Assembly: GCA_018873245.2 (NCBI GenBank)
Contig: JAEMBT020000005.1
Span: 1,810,001 to 1,874,000, forward strand
DNA from: Archegozetes longisetosus
Taxonomy: Eukaryota > Arthropoda > Arachnida > Sarcoptiformes > Trhypochthoniidae
Length of the DNA: 64,000 nt
Reading direction: 5' to 3'
The translations under genes were made by a program, and so were the position numbers. The notes beneath the pieces are model-generated. The model ran no database searches. It was not told the origin of the DNA and saw only the letters and a list, made by a program, of their open reading frames with translations. Shown in pieces: positions 46,218 through 59,175 of this stretch (position 1 is its first letter; every line of letters starts with the position of its first letter).

Positions 46218-47989
46218 ATGATGGCGCAAACTAAAGGTGCACTGATTCCTCCTGTTGAAAGCCCTCAACTAAACTGGACAGCTCTTAACTCTAACGATGT
46301 AAAACCTTTTAAAGCATTAATCAATAAGTATGGCATTGATATACTCCATGAGTCGGATGACTCTGGACTGTAATCCATTCATTGGGCCGTAATCAATGGT
46401 TTACTTTTGATCTTGTTTAAAGTTAATTTTTGAGTTTCAGGCTTTTCTTCACATTAATCAAAGGTAATTCAGAAATGGTTGAGGAAATGATCAAAACAGG
46501 AATTTCCCCAGCAATGAAGGCGAAAATTTTTGCGAACCCAAGTCCACTCATTTCGCTGTTTTAGAGGGAAATATTGAAGTTATCAATCTTTTATTAGCAC
46601 ATAGAGTCAATATCAATGTAGAAGACAAGTAACACAAATTCAAATTTTCAATCGATAAATATCTCGTTTGGAAGTCTTTGCCGACCAATTGTTGCAGATC
46701 AGGCTCATATTTAAAGTTAACTAATGCTCTACTGAGCGCTTACAAAGTATCAGTGAACGTGACCTATAATAAAAGGCAAAGTCTTCCAAAGCACACATTT
46801 CTTAATTTTAATTTATTCGAATTTTTATGATACTGTGGTTTAGTTCTGGATGCTCGCCTTTAATCAAAGCTGCGTTTGGCTCGAATCGACAAACAAAATC
46901 ATCTGAATCAGTGCTTTACTTAATAGCTCGTGGATCAGATCCAAATAAAACTCATTTTCAAGGCCTAAATTGTTTGCATTACTTAGTTCTACAAAATAAT
47001 GACGAAACAGCTCAGCTTCTCTTAAATTTAGGTGTCAATCCTAATGCAACGGATAATAAGGATCTAAAGCCATTACACTTTGCTGTGAGAACTGCAAACG
47101 CAACTATTATGAAATTGTTGGCGCTTTTAACTGATGACTTGAATCAAACTCAAATACAAACGGCTTTAGATAAGTTTAAGAAAATGACATGTCAGGAAAC
47201 AATCGACGATTTGCTCACGCTGTTGGCACGAATCTGTGCTATATTAGCAATTTTTTGTGCTTTATTTTGGGCATATCCTCAATATTTACTCTATTATTTA
47301 CTGCAAAGTTCTACTCTTATGCTTCTTCACGTCAGTTTATTAGTTTCAAACATTGTTATGTGGGTCTCATGGTATAAAACCTGTAGCTCTAATCCCGGCT
47401 ATTTGCAGATGAATACAAACCAATATGGGCAAATCATACAAAATAGAGTTGAATTAAGAACAAGTGGAAAATCTTGCAAAAGTCGAGTCGATCTTAGTTC
47501 TGATATGCGCTTATGCCATTCCTGTAGGACTGTTCAAACCGATCGCTCAAAACATTGTCATTTTGTAAGAGATGTATTACGAGGTTCGATCACCATTGTA
47601 TCTATTTGGACACTTGTATCGGTCATAATAATAAGCTCTCGTTCTTTAGTCTAACTTTAAGTATGTTTGTCACTGGGGTATTAGGCTCTCTTATAATAAC
47701 TAATGCTCGAACAAGTAATTCACTTCTTACTACTCATAATTGGCTGAATCTTTGCTATTACCTCATGCTTGTTATCATTGGAGGACTATTAACCTTATGC
47801 ACTCTTAGAAGAGCTGCTATCAATTTGACACAGAATGAAGAGTTTAACAGTTGGAGATATGGATACTTGAAATGTAAAGATGGAAAATTTCATAATCCTT
47901 TGCATTAGGGAAGTTGTTGGCAGAATATTGTAGACTTCTTCCGATATAGACCTTATTATTGTAATCAAACGAGTAGATTCGAATATTAG
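46218..47989 (+). pseudogene. HIP14/ZDHHC17-like ankyrin palmitoyltransferase, disrupted
   Basis: Exons by homology: 46218-46398, 46464-46628 and 46844-47989. Ankyrin repeats are visible (SIHWAVING, THFAVLEGNIEVINLLLAH, SGCSPLIKAAF, GLNCLHYLVLQNNDETAQLL, LKPLHFAVRTANATIMKLL), then two pairs of membrane segments around a DHHC zinc domain (LCHSCRTVQTDRSKHC ... CKRCITRFDHHC) and a conserved end NPLH ... GSCWQNIVDFFRYRP. Such enzymes attach palmitate to neuronal and Golgi proteins. Breaks: TAA at 46371-46373 inside the first ankyrin repeat; one base missing in the C run at 46506-46509; one T missing at 47561-47564 within the zinc domain; TAG at 47906-47908. Three of these could be homopolymer errors, but the TAA is not easily explained that way. 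The usual ankyrin block is shorter than in HIP14, and PWVGNC is replaced by IYLDTC. Either a decaying paralogue or a poorly called gene. Confidence 0.75.
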
Positions 47990-50208
47990 TGATTGAGCAA
48001 AATCTTTATTTGTATAACAAAAACTACCACTGGTTCGACTATATATCGTTTCAACGCAACTATTTGTAAACCTTTAAACTTTTACTTTATTTCATCAAAT
48101 TTTTTATGTATCTTTCATCTTATGTTTAGTTTTGAAATGTTAAAATCTTTCACTTGCTTAAACTATGTTTTATTAGCGAAAAAATTTGAAGAAATTCTAT
48201 TAAATTCAAATATTGAAGAGTTAAAGTTAAAGACAAACAAGAATGAAAAACAGCCAAATGAAAGTCAAAGTAAAAGTCAAATAAAAGTCATGAATTGACA
48301 GTTATTTGTAACAATCTATCTAGAAAGATTATAGACAGGGCTCTGGTTTTGACACATCTCTGACCAGAAAGAAGGAAATTAGCTTTAGAAAAGAAATTGC
48401 TGAAATTGAAATGTACAATTGATCAAAACTAAAACTCAGTGGTGTTTTACTTTTATATATAGTAGTTAGTAAAATCGTATATTCATTAAAATCTCTGAGT
48501 AGTAGAATACTTAGGCAAAATATTGATAAAAGTGTTGATTTTTAAACTTTGTCTAAAATGAAATATAAAACGACTAATGCAATAGCACTGACCAACTGTA
48601 AGGCATGTGGTCTTTCACATAAAAATGACCATAAATGCGTCAAAAGTATGCGTTAAAAATGCATTAAATTGTAGAATTTTTTTCACTGCCGAGTTTTAGT
48701 TTTGGTCAATTGTACTTTAATAGGATGAGCTGAAGAGCTCACTTTGGCGGACTTTTGAATTTGATCAGGCAACTTATAGACCCTTCTGTATGAGTCAATA
48801 AGTGTTCTAGAACCTTACCGGTTATTCATATCTGATTGAAATTAATCGAAAAATATCGTATTTGAAGTAGGTGTAGAAACTAGTGAAACTCTTATCAAAA
48901 CAGTTATTCAAATAACAGTCATGTGTATAACTTTGCACTTTTGACTAGCAAGAGAGCAAATGATATAGTTTAGAATTTCAACCATCTATTGAAAGATAAT
49001 CATTAGAAAAACATGAACAATTTTTTTCAATCCTATTCAAATTGCAACTCCATTCCAACACCACTGAGCGATAGTATTGTTAGGTTAGATAAGATTTTCT
49101 TGTGTCGTATTAAACTATAGTAATAACTAAATGACTGATATCGCGAGTATTTTTAAATGATTTGAAAATATTACAAATAGATAATTGTTATTTTAGTAAA
49201 TGACTGTCTGGAGCGAAATCAAGTGGAATTGCAACAGCAAACAACAATAATATTTTCATATATCAAATTTTAATCAAAGTTTGTTTGTAATGATACTATC
49301 TTGATTTCTACAGAGAAATTCACGAATTCCAATCTTAATACCACGAAAATTTTTTATTCAATAGCATTTTTATACGATTGCACTCATTTTTTGAATCCAT
49401 TACCATTTTATGGCATTGGAACTATTTTTGAATAACTAATATAAAACTTTTGTTATTCGTCAGAACGTTCTAAGCCTGAAATCGATATCTAAAACTAAGC
49501 GGAAATTGAAGAAATTATACGAATGTACATGTATTAAATATTATCTTTCATATAAGGTATGAGTTTATATTGTACTAATGATATTGATATAAATATGTTG
49601 AATGATTTGACACAAAATTGTCTCATGTTGTTTCGATATCAACTTTCACATTTCTACTAAGTTTTGCAATTATAACAAACTCGTCATCAAAAACTCTTAG
49701 AAAACTTATACAAACAAAAACATGATTAAATAAAGTCCAAAAATAGTCACTTGTTATTAGATTCAATCAGAAGGAACTTATAGTCTTAATCCTTACAATG
49801 TTTTACCTATGTGTCAATAAGACTGAAAGCTATACTGGTATGATTTATATACAGTTCAAAACTAAATGGTTGGTGATAACAACAAGAAAAAAGCTGTTGC
49901 TACATCACTTTTCTGTCGTGCACATCAATTTGTTGCCAAATTTGATTTTAGACTATTTTGATTGTTGTGTCGAATATTCTTAATATCTATTGCATTGTGG
50001 TGTGTTGGAAAGCACCCTGGGAAAAGAGAGGACATTTGAATTTGACGGTAGACTATTAAGTTTGAGGGTGTGTGTATTTCGTAATTAGTTAATGCCCTCT
50101 CTCTATCCCTAGTTTGTATGGTTTGAGCGCATACTCTATGTGTTGTGTGACAAAATCAGGCATCAAATAAAATGCTGGAGCTGTATGAAAGTTAGTTAGA
50201 ATATTGAC
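47990..50208. other. Intergenic, 2.2 kb
   Basis: No gene supported; frames at 47993-48298 and 49798-49983 have no ATG-led family features. Contains one small inverted-repeat element (48412-48712). Confidence 0.5.
48412..48712. repeat. Small MITE-like inverted repeat
   Basis: About 28-base ends at 48412-48440 and 48687-48712 are near reverse complements (GTACAATTGA.CAAAACTAAAACTC). The 250 bases between are AT-rich and non-coding. Confidence 0.6.
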
Positions 50209-50246
50209 TATATAAGAGAATCGATCGCTCTCTTTCTCTTAAGTCA
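50209..50246 (+). promoter_or_regulatory. Candidate TATA promoter of adenylosuccinate synthetase
   Basis: TATATAAG at 50209-50216, then a CT-rich stretch and an initiator-like TCACG near 50244; the start codon is at 50357. Spacing is a little long, so only suggestive. Confidence 0.3.
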
Positions 50247-50356
50247 CGCGTTACCTCCTTATTGAAAAAGCGCTTAATTCTTATAATTTCTAAATTATAA
50301 TATAATTAATTCATATTATAGACCAGACAATAGTGGTCTAACTATACATTGTGAAA

Positions 50357-53300
50357 ATGTCATCAATTATATCAAATGGTAATGGAATTCATAATGGATT
50401 AAATGGTAGCGCAAAGTCATCACTTATTCCAAAAGATGACAACTGGAGTAAAGCAGTGGTAGTGTTGGGCTCTCAGTGGGGCGACGAGGGAAAGGGAAAA
50501 GTGGTCGACACACTCGCCATCAATGCTGATATTGTCTGCAGATGTCAGGTATTACTTATTTTATTCTCTTCTTTTCTATCTTTTTTCAATTGAATTTTTC
50601 TCTTCCGAGTCCACTTCACGCTTCTCCTCAATTATCATTGACATTGTATCATGTCATCTCATATTTCATTCGTATTTCATCAGATATTTTTTTCGTACAT
50701 TTGATTAGATTTTTCGTATGAGCTTTACTTACATTCATGTTTCTGTTGAACATTTTGAATGAAATGATTTGCTGCCGATTATGTAGTATTTTATTACTTA
50801 AGAAGACATCGATCATTTGAACTAATATTTTTTTATTAATATTCATGAGCAAGAGAATGATGAAAAAAAATTGATCTTAACATTGAAAAAAAACTGAGCG
50901 GTACTAAACTAAGACGCAAGTTGTGTCTAATAGAAAAACAGTTGAAAACAGTAATTGGGTAAAAATAATTGATGATTTTAAAAAGAAAAATAACTTTAAA
51001 CCTTTGCATCGCTTAATATAGATATGAATTGGAATTAGCGCTTATTTTATGTTAAATTAAAGGACTTTCGACTGAGTAGTAAACATCACGAAATAGGGGT
51101 AAACATCAATTAGATCCCTATTTCCTCTGAAGAGCTGCTATAATATTGTGCACACTATTGTAAGATACTATTTATACCTTCAAAATCTTCTTGCACTCTC
51201 TTATCTTATCTGGCATTCAATGGGAATAAGAGCTTTTTAAATTCAAATACCAATCACAATAACCCATTCTTCAAAACTTGTGTTATATTTAACATTCATT
51301 ATTAACTTTTATTTCTTATTGGCTTCAAATTAATTCTACACATCCGCTCACAAGATTAGATCCAATCGATGACCTTTTGTTGAAGCATCCACTTTGACCT
51401 TGTCTTCAACAGAAGCCTCGGATCCTTAGAAAGTCTGCCAAACAGTCTAGTAATAGACTGAAAGAAAAGTTTTTCGCTCCACTACTTGAAATCGAGTTTT
51501 ACCCAATTAAGATTAAACTGGTTTTCACTCGTTATGTCCGTTCGATATCATTTTCAATCTTTGAACAATTTATATTTAAGAATAATTGCAAATACATTTT
51601 TTTAATGAAACCTATTTCCATAGAACATTAGAGTCAGTAAGTCATTAAATACTACTTAATTTTTATTTTATGCTTTTTATAGTTATTCACGAAAAAACAC
51701 AATTATATTTCTATTGGAAATAGATTTTCAATCTTCACTTTTCCATCTTTGAATAGTCAGCAATCAATAGAGACTTGAAGCAGATTACCATTAAATCATA
51801 ATTAGACTTAGATAAAAGTTGAAGTTTGAACTACTTTAATTGTCTAGAAAAGTGCAAATTTATGGTCATATGAGTGAAAGTAAACTTAATAAGATTTCTC
51901 TTCTCAATGCAAATTAAGATATAGTGATTTATTGAAAACTTGACTAGTGGCGCAATTCATCCTTGAATTAACAAGACTCAGCGCCTCTCACATTTGAAAC
52001 GAAATTCAATTTTTCAGCTTTATTGTGAAATTTTTGTAAAATTACCATAACTGAAATTTTTGGAAATTGTTGCCAATTTCTGTTATGGTGCAATTAAATC
52101 TTTTTTAAAGTTTCGTAATCCCTTGAATACGTGTTCAGTTCTGTATTTGTTAGCTTAGGATTATTCTAATTTTATAGTTTCTAAAACAGTAGTTCAAAAA
52201 TGTAACACAAATAGGAAACTAAACTAATACATTCTTATTTCGTAATATCGAGATCACAACGTTTAGTAAAGTTCTCTGTTTTTGTCATTCTATTAAATTT
52301 TTATTAGCTTATGTTAAGTGACAGGTAAATTCTAATAAAAACTTTGAAACGTTATGAAAGAGCACTCAAGTTAACGAGAATCAGGTCTGCATATCGTTCT
52401 AAATTCTTAGTTTTTATTAGCCGGTATTCTGACATTGAAAATTTAGAATGATGCTCCTATTGAAAATCCGTAGCATTTGTTGTGATTGAAGCCTGTCACT
52501 TTATAGCGATGTTCACCTACCTTATTAGTGAAGTTTGCATAATTTGATGTATTAAAACGTGATATTTCTAAAGTTCAACAATTTTTTCACTAAATTATCT
52601 AAAAGTTTGGATTTATTCGAAACATTGTTTCAGTAAAGCACGCATTAGTCACAATATTTATCATAGATTTAATTTATTATGAAATTGAACGAAATGAACA
52701 TAACATAAATTAAAACGAACAAACAAAATGGAATTGTCAACATAGTTTTATTCATAAAGTTGATCTTTATTTTCTAATTTTAGCGTTTGTTCTAAATATC
52801 CTATAAATTTGACACACTTCTAAGAATTGTTTTCAATGATTGTGTTATGAGTTGATTGATCCAACAATCAATATTTTAAAGTCTCAAAAACGAAAGAATG
52901 AGAGAATAAAATGCAATCTGCTATAAATGGGCTCCAAACTTGTGAATTGCAGTTTCAAGTCCAATCTTACTTTGCCGATAAATAACTTTAATTTGAACTA
53001 ATTTTAGGGGGGCAACAATGCAGGTCATACTGTGGTCGTTGAGAATGTTGAATACGACTTTCACCTTTTGCCAAGTGGCATAATTAACACCAATTGTGTA
53101 TCAGTTGTTGGAAACGGAGTCGTTATTCATTTGTCACAATTATTTGACGAAATTCATAAAAACGAAGAAAAGGGTCTTAAGAACTGGAAAAGTAGACTAC
53201 TTATATCAGATCGCGCGCATTTAGGTTTGAAATGAATTTTCAATTACTTAACACAGTACTTGATTTGGTGTTTTTAACTTTGAATTTGTTGGTTTCAGTG

Positions 53301-55132
53301 TTTGACTTTCATCAGGCTGTAGATGGCTTACAGGAGAAGGAGAAGGGAAAGAAAAGTCTGGGAACAACAAAGAAAGGAATAGGTCCGACCTATTCAACAA
53401 AGGTAGTTATTTTATTATTTAAATGATTACTTTGAGTTATCTGTACTTTAAAGGCCAGTCGCACTGGGATCAGAATGGCTGATCTGATGGGAGATTTCTC
53501 TTTATTCGAAGAGAAGTGAGTTTCAATTGAATCTTTTACGATCACATCATCAATTAATGTATTATCTTTTCAATTCTTAATTCTTGACCAAAGGATGTTT
53601 TAAGAGATTAAATTAAATCTACAATTTTTTCAGCGCTAAGTAGAATTGTGCAAATAATATAGTTAGGGGAACAAATTGTTTTTCACTATTTATAACTTTT
53701 TATCCATACTTCAAATGCATTTTTGCTGTCAATTGTTTCTAATTAATTTGGAGTCAGTTTTTAAGCTAAATCAAGATTTAAATCGCAAGATCTTAGTTGC
53801 TTTTTGTCGACTGTTTCAGATTTCGGTCTCTTTCTGCTACATATCGCAACCAATTCGTTGATCTCAACATAGATGATGAATCGGAACTCGCTAAATACAA
53901 GGTACATTTCGGGACATTAAAGTGATATATAGCTGCGAGAAAGCACTGTTATCATATATCTATCATACCTATTGATTTCAACTTAATTTTCAATTGTAAT
54001 TCTGTTTGTCTAATATGATTAATAATTGAGTCTCATATGAATTATTGTGGGAAGACAAATATTGACATAAGAGTACATGATTCTCGTTGCTACATATCAT
54101 TTTAAAATAATTAATCGATCGACCGCTTGTTTTATGTTTTTTGAATTGATGATTTTCGTCAACAGAAATTTGCAGAAGAAATCCGTCCGTGTGTTGCTGA
54201 TACTGTCTCCTTTTTGAACAAGAGTATAAAAGAAGGCAAAACTATATTAATAGAAGGGGCGAACGCTACTATGCTTGACATTGATTTCGGTATATCTCAT
54301 TTCAAGCTTTTAAAAATATCTTCTTTTTGATTCAAGTTTGACTTCAATAATTCAGGTACTTATCCGTTTGTCACTTCGTCCAATTGCACTGTTGGAGGTG
54401 TTTGCACAGGACTTGGTATTCCTCCGCGTTATATCGGAGAAGTTTATGGTGTCGCTAAGGCTTATTGCACTCGAGTGGGTGATGGACCTTTCCCAACAGA
54501 ACTGGATGACGATATTGGAGATTATTTGCAGAGAACAGGCAAAGAAATTGGTGTCACGACTAAACGTAAGAGAAGATGTGGATGGCTTGATTTGGTCTTA
54601 TTGAGATATTCACATATGATTAATGGTTATACTGCGTATGTCTGCCCGTGTTTGTCTAAAACTATAAATATTGATTTAAGCGTTTTCTATTTTGAATTAG
54701 ACTCGCTTTAACAAAATTGGATGTTTTGGATAAATTGAAAGAAATTAAAATAGCTGTGGCTTATGTTTTAGATGGTAAAGAATTGACAAACCGTCCACCT
54801 GGTAAGTTATCAAGCATTCAATTATCAGTTGCTATCATTAGTTGATCAAATTATTGCATTTTTTGCAGCTAATACTTCAGATATGGCTAGAGTTGAAGTC
54901 AAATATATTACTCTTGATGGTTGGTCAACAAGTATTGCTAATGCGCGTAAATTCAGTGATTTGCCAAAGAATGCTCAGGAATATGTTCGTACAATTGAAA
55001 GACTAGTTGAAGTACCAGGTATTCGATCGTTTGTTATACTTCTATACGAAACATTACAATAATTCTCTTTACCTTTCAGTCAAATGGGTTGGTGTTGGGC
55101 CTAAGAGAGAGTCAATTATTCGACTTTTCTGA
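50357..55132 (+). CDS. ADSS: Adenylosuccinate synthetase
   Basis: Ten exons: 50357-50548, 53008-53224, 53299-53402, 53454-53515, 53820-53901, 54166-54289, 54356-54635, 54701-54801, 54869-55018 and 55080-55132; frame kept, 454 residues (human form 456). Motifs: [20 protein letters not shown] with the catalytic Asp and GTP loop, split after [17 protein letters not shown] with the catalytic His; [53 protein letters not shown]; ending [12 protein letters not shown]. It joins IMP and aspartate with GTP in the first committed step to AMP, in the cytosol. Intron 1 is 2.46 kb, by far the largest in the window, and contains no recognisable gene. Confidence 0.97.
50549..53007. other. Large first intron of the ADSS gene
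   Basis: 2459 bases, about 66-70% AT, without coding frames or long inverted repeats that I could see. Large first introns often carry enhancers, but nothing specific is visible. Confidence 0.5.
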
Positions 55133-56679
55133 TTATGACACAGGATTTGATTGTTTTCAAGTTTTAATTGTACAAGAAACATTCCATGACTTTATGTATT
55201 AGTTCTCAACTTAATCAATGATTTTAGCGGGTTTTGCTTTGGAACATATTTTATTGGTAGATTAACAGCTTTTATTTTTAAAGAGTTGTTTTGTTTGTTA
55301 TAAATTTGAATGGAAAAAATCTCATAATTTGATTTTTCGATAGTTTCGAATGTAAAATTTTAACTGTTATCTTGACTGTACAGTGCCTTAAAGCTTGACC
55401 CAAAAATTGTATAACATTATTTTTGTTTTATTGAGATTACTTCACTAAGAATGTCTCGAAAATTTCACATTTTTCTCTAATTCACCATTTACTATATGAG
55501 AAATTGGAATTTAAACAAATATTAGAAATTTAAGAATATTTTGTCAGATACAGTGGTTGAAAGTTTATACCAAATGCAAGTTTTCTAATGAGGTTTTATT
55601 CATCAGTTTCTCGTATTGTACACTCTTATTAATTCAATGTTTGTTTATGTGATCTTTAAATCAATAAAGCTTTGTTGCATTTTTCGCTTTAATTCAATTC
55701 AAATTTAATTAGAAAAGAATTTAGTTAGGATTTTTTATATAACTTGGTTGGACATGAGCTTTAGGTATGATTCATAGCATTTTTCACATGACTTCAGTAA
55801 ATGTATTTAAAGAGTTGAAGAAATTGCGCAATGATAGACACAAAGATTGGTTATTTTAATACCAGTCACGAGCTGATATTTAGACTTTAATGTATTATAG
55901 CAGAAAAGATCTAAGACAGATGATGACCTAATACTGAAATATCATTTGATATGATGTATACGCTCTTGAATGACTCACTATCATATCAATATTATATCAA
56001 TAAAGATGCTTCAATTATTGAACTATACACTACTTTTAAGGTTGGAAGACTTTGGACTAGTTTATAAGCATTAGTTCTAAACTTCCTTGATTTGTGTCAA
56101 GTATTAGGTTTAGAGCAGTTATGCCAAACTCACCTTCTGTTGCTAATGAGCACTGCCTAACCTAACCTTAATGGATTAAGTCTAATACTGCTGAGTAGAT
56201 TGAGTTCGGGTTAAGGGAATAACGCTAGCAATCGAAGGTAAGTTTGAGTAATACACGCAGTTCATTCATACATAATACTTGGCACAAATCAACGCAAACC
56301 TTCACCGCACTAGACTTGGCTCAAATACTAGTTTACCGAAGAGACATTGGTCTTCTTTTCTAGACTTCAAAGTTGATGATAAACGTTTGAGAGATGTTTC
56401 AGTTTCACTAGCCTATCACTTTGTCTGTTTAGGTTAGGTCTGAACAGAAAACGCTTTACTTGTTTACAAAGACTTCAACTAAAGTTTTACAAATAACTTC
56501 TCGAATGCGTCTTATTAAGAAAAACTGAACATTATTTGCAATACGCAATGAATAGTTGCTTTTGACTGTAAAAACGAGGCGTAATTTGTGAGAGAAAACA
56601 ATAGATTTTTATCGAATTCTATTTGTGAGAAATAAGTGTAAGACAGAAGTTGAATATTATTAAAATATAAGGTTTTGAG
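55133..56679. other. Intergenic, ADSS 3' UTR to Snapin
   Basis: No coding signal. An AATAAA at 55663-55668 could end the ADSS transcript. Two adjacent CCTAA units near 56157 are too few to be telomeric repeat. Confidence 0.5.
55663..55668 (+). terminator. Possible poly(A) signal of ADSS
   Basis: Canonical AATAAA about 530 bases after the ADSS stop; nearer variants may be used instead. Confidence 0.35.
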
Positions 56680-57006
56680 ATGTCATCGATTGACAACACG
56701 TCGAGCAATAGTTCATCAGAAGGACAACAATTATTATCATTGTTTGAGCCAATTATATATGATTTGGAGAGTCACATCCAAAGTGTGACATCTTCCCAGT
56801 TGGCGCTTAATCAACAATTGGATTCACTTTTAATTAGTTTGAATAATATTAAATCCAATCCCGATTTAAGTCTTGTTCTCGAAGACAAAACCAAAAAGTT
56901 ATTAAATCTTAAGCGAAGACTTACTTTAATTCATACTATTATTCAGAACGCGAACGATAGAACCAGAAGATTGATTAATAATCATAAAATTGCAGAAAAT
57001 CAGTAA
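56680..57006 (+). CDS. SNAPIN: Snapin (BLOC-1 / BORC subunit)
   Basis: A 108-residue single exon starting at ATG. After a Ser-rich N-terminus, residues 20-105 are a helical coiled coil matching Snapin: YDLESHIQSVTSSQLALNQQ corresponds to the LDSHVHAVRESQ block, and KKLLNLKRRLTLIHTIIQNA then RTRRL corresponds to KKLLNARRRVVLVNNILQNA and RLRRL. Snapin is shared by BLOC-1 (lysosome-related organelle biogenesis) and BORC (lysosome positioning) and touches SNARE complexes. It lacks the vertebrate Ala/Gly-rich N-terminus and the C-terminal tail. The next gene starts 75 bases downstream. Confidence 0.85.
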   Translation: MSSIDNTSSNSSSEGQQLLSLFEPIIYDLESHIQSVTSSQLALNQQLDSLLISLNNIKSNPDLSLVLEDKTKKLLNLKRRLTLIHTIIQNANDRTRRLINNHKIAENQ

Positions 57007-57041
57007 AAATAGATTCAATCAAATCCTTAGTCATTTCTGTT

Positions 57042-57047
57042 AATAAA
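57042..57047 (+). terminator. Poly(A) signal of Snapin
   Basis: AATAAA 36 bases after the Snapin stop and 35 bases before the next start codon, arguing for separate but tightly packed transcripts. Confidence 0.5.
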
Positions 57048-57081
57048 TATTTAATTACTTTTACTGTTTCCCACTTCAATA

Positions 57082-57812
57082 ATGGCTTCAAATGAATCAT
57101 TAAATCACATTCAAATTGTTGACAATAAGATAAATCTATTGAAACGCAAATTAAGTCAAACTATTGATAATATCAGTAATAAATGCATTGATGAAAGTCA
57201 TGAAAATCTCGATCCAATTAAAGAATGTGTCAACTTTTTGATCGAAGAAATTTCTGCCAATTTTATGGACACTGGTTTTAAGGAAACCATTGTGTCGATT
57301 ATCAATTCTAATAATACACAACAAAATTTCGATTTAAACGACCTCCAATTGAGTCCAGACTTTTGGGATGATATGGATTTCGACATCAAATCCGAAGATG
57401 AAACGATCGATGAAAGTGATGTTAAAACTGAGTCTTCGGAAGAGATGACGAATTGTAGTTCTAATGGATTAGTTTGCGCTCAAAATTATAGCAAAAGTAT
57501 TAAGTCGAGGGCTCAGATGGGATCAGATTTTGATTATAAGAAAGACATCGATTTTAGTAATGGAATAAAGTTATCATTGAATGACATATCTGCTAATTGG
57601 GCAAACATTCCAATCAATGGAACCGAAATGGGTGCAAAAATCCTGACACAGCTTGATTCTATAAAGTTTGTATTAAGTTTATTATCGATAGATCTATTGA
57701 CTTATTTATTTATGCAAAATATTTAAATAATTATCTCTTTTCCAGTGATTCAATTTTGCAGCTCAAACGAAAATTGGCTCAACAAAGAAATATCTTCAGA
57801 TCAAACAAATAA
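57082..57812 (+). CDS. Unrecognised acidic coiled-coil protein
   Basis: Two exons, 57082-57665 and 57746-57812, frame kept, 216 residues. I do not recognise the family. Residues 1-75 are predicted helical (IVDNKINLLKRKLSQTIDNI; IKECVNFLIEEISANFMDTG). The middle is acidic with Ser (PDFWDDMDFDIKSEDETIDE; SDVKTESSEEM) and contains an IKSE sumoylation-type site. The end is a second coiled coil, ILTQLDSINDSILQLKRKLA. The mix of short coiled coils with an acidic linker suggests a nuclear complex subunit, but that is only a guess. It follows Snapin with a 75-base gap. The intron is needed: reading on from 57665 adds only a hydrophobic artefact before a stop. Confidence 0.7.
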
Positions 57813-59175
57813 CTTATTTTATTATTTTTTTATCAATAGTTGATATTTGAAAGTCAGCTAAACTAAAGTCATTAAATGTGATAAATATCTTACATATTAT
57901 ATAGTTGATTGAAGGCTTTCAGTTCTGAAAGCTATAGACTGATTAATATTTTAAACTTCATCTTAAATGACTTTTTGTAACACAAGTCTTAAGGAGGTAA
58001 ATGAAGTTATTATAAGTCACTCATTCCATGTCTGAATAAAAAACTAAGAAAGCGAATATTAGTCAATGTAATTAATATGTGAAAATTTGTATAAGTTCTG
58101 ATTTATTAAATCTTGTTTCGAATACAATTAATTTTATCATGTTCTTCAATTTAGTTAACTAGAAATTAACAGTATTTTATTCAACTAATATTAGTTATAA
58201 TAACTGAAGAGTGCAAAAATGTCACTACTGGTAATCATTACTGCATTGAATTTGTTTGGTTCATAATTGGGAAATTTTAGTTAAAGTGAGTCTAAACAAG
58301 ATAAATGAAGTCTTCAATAGTTCAATCTGTTAAGAAGACTACAAGGCTATTAGCGATATTTCATGAATTCATTTAAATAAAGGTTGATAGAGAGCTAAAG
58401 GATCACCAAAAATGGACTCAAGCATGACTTTGCTTTTATTGCATGTAAGCTATTCTGCTATGCTATCAAAACTTGACTTCATTCTAAAGTTATTGCTCTC
58501 AAATTATTTTTGCTCCAAGATTTGATTTATTTTTCTTATCTCATTAAAAAAGAGAAACTTATGCTTTTCTATCCATTTGTATCATTTTTACAATATTTAA
58601 CATATCATTTGCTTGCATTGGGTCATTTGAAGTCAATTTTTCTTTATTATTCAATGAAAATATCGATTTCTCTTTAAATTATAATTTATTTATGAATAAC
58701 AAAACTCTGAAATAAAGTAGAAACATGAGACCTTCGATTCTCTGAAAATTTTGATTCAGATCTCAATGAAATATTGAGAGCTATTTCAACAAATGTCGCT
58801 TTCATTCAGGTTAATAGAGCGGAGAACTTACGAAACAATTTAAGGAAATGATAGCATTATTTGTCAGTCAAATAACAGCATACTATCTAAGAGTTGAAAC
58901 TTAGCAAAAATAAACTAAATTCAAATTTACTCAACTCAACTGTCGTTTGACTAACTGAGAAATTGATTGAAAACTTTGCAATAATTAAGATACAACTAAA
59001 TGATTACGAGAAGTAATTGTAGTTTTGAAAATGAAAATATTTGAATTTGGCTCTATTTATAGTTTGAGTGAGCACATGATTAAGGGATGTTCAAATGTTT
59101 TTGTTTCATAAGTTTTGACAAAGTCTCAAATTGAAGTTTTTTCTTCAAATATAGCTGATAATTAAATTTACAAAT
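57813..59175. other. Intergenic, no gene seen
   Basis: AT-rich, no credible frame, RNA gene or long repeat on either strand. Confidence 0.5.

Noticed and set aside
47993..48298. Frame after the HIP14-like gene as a continuation
   Set aside because: The homologous protein ends at 47989; the later residues do not resemble the family C-terminus.
56155..56166. Telomeric TTAGG repeat
   Set aside because: Only two adjacent units; expected by chance in AT-rich DNA.
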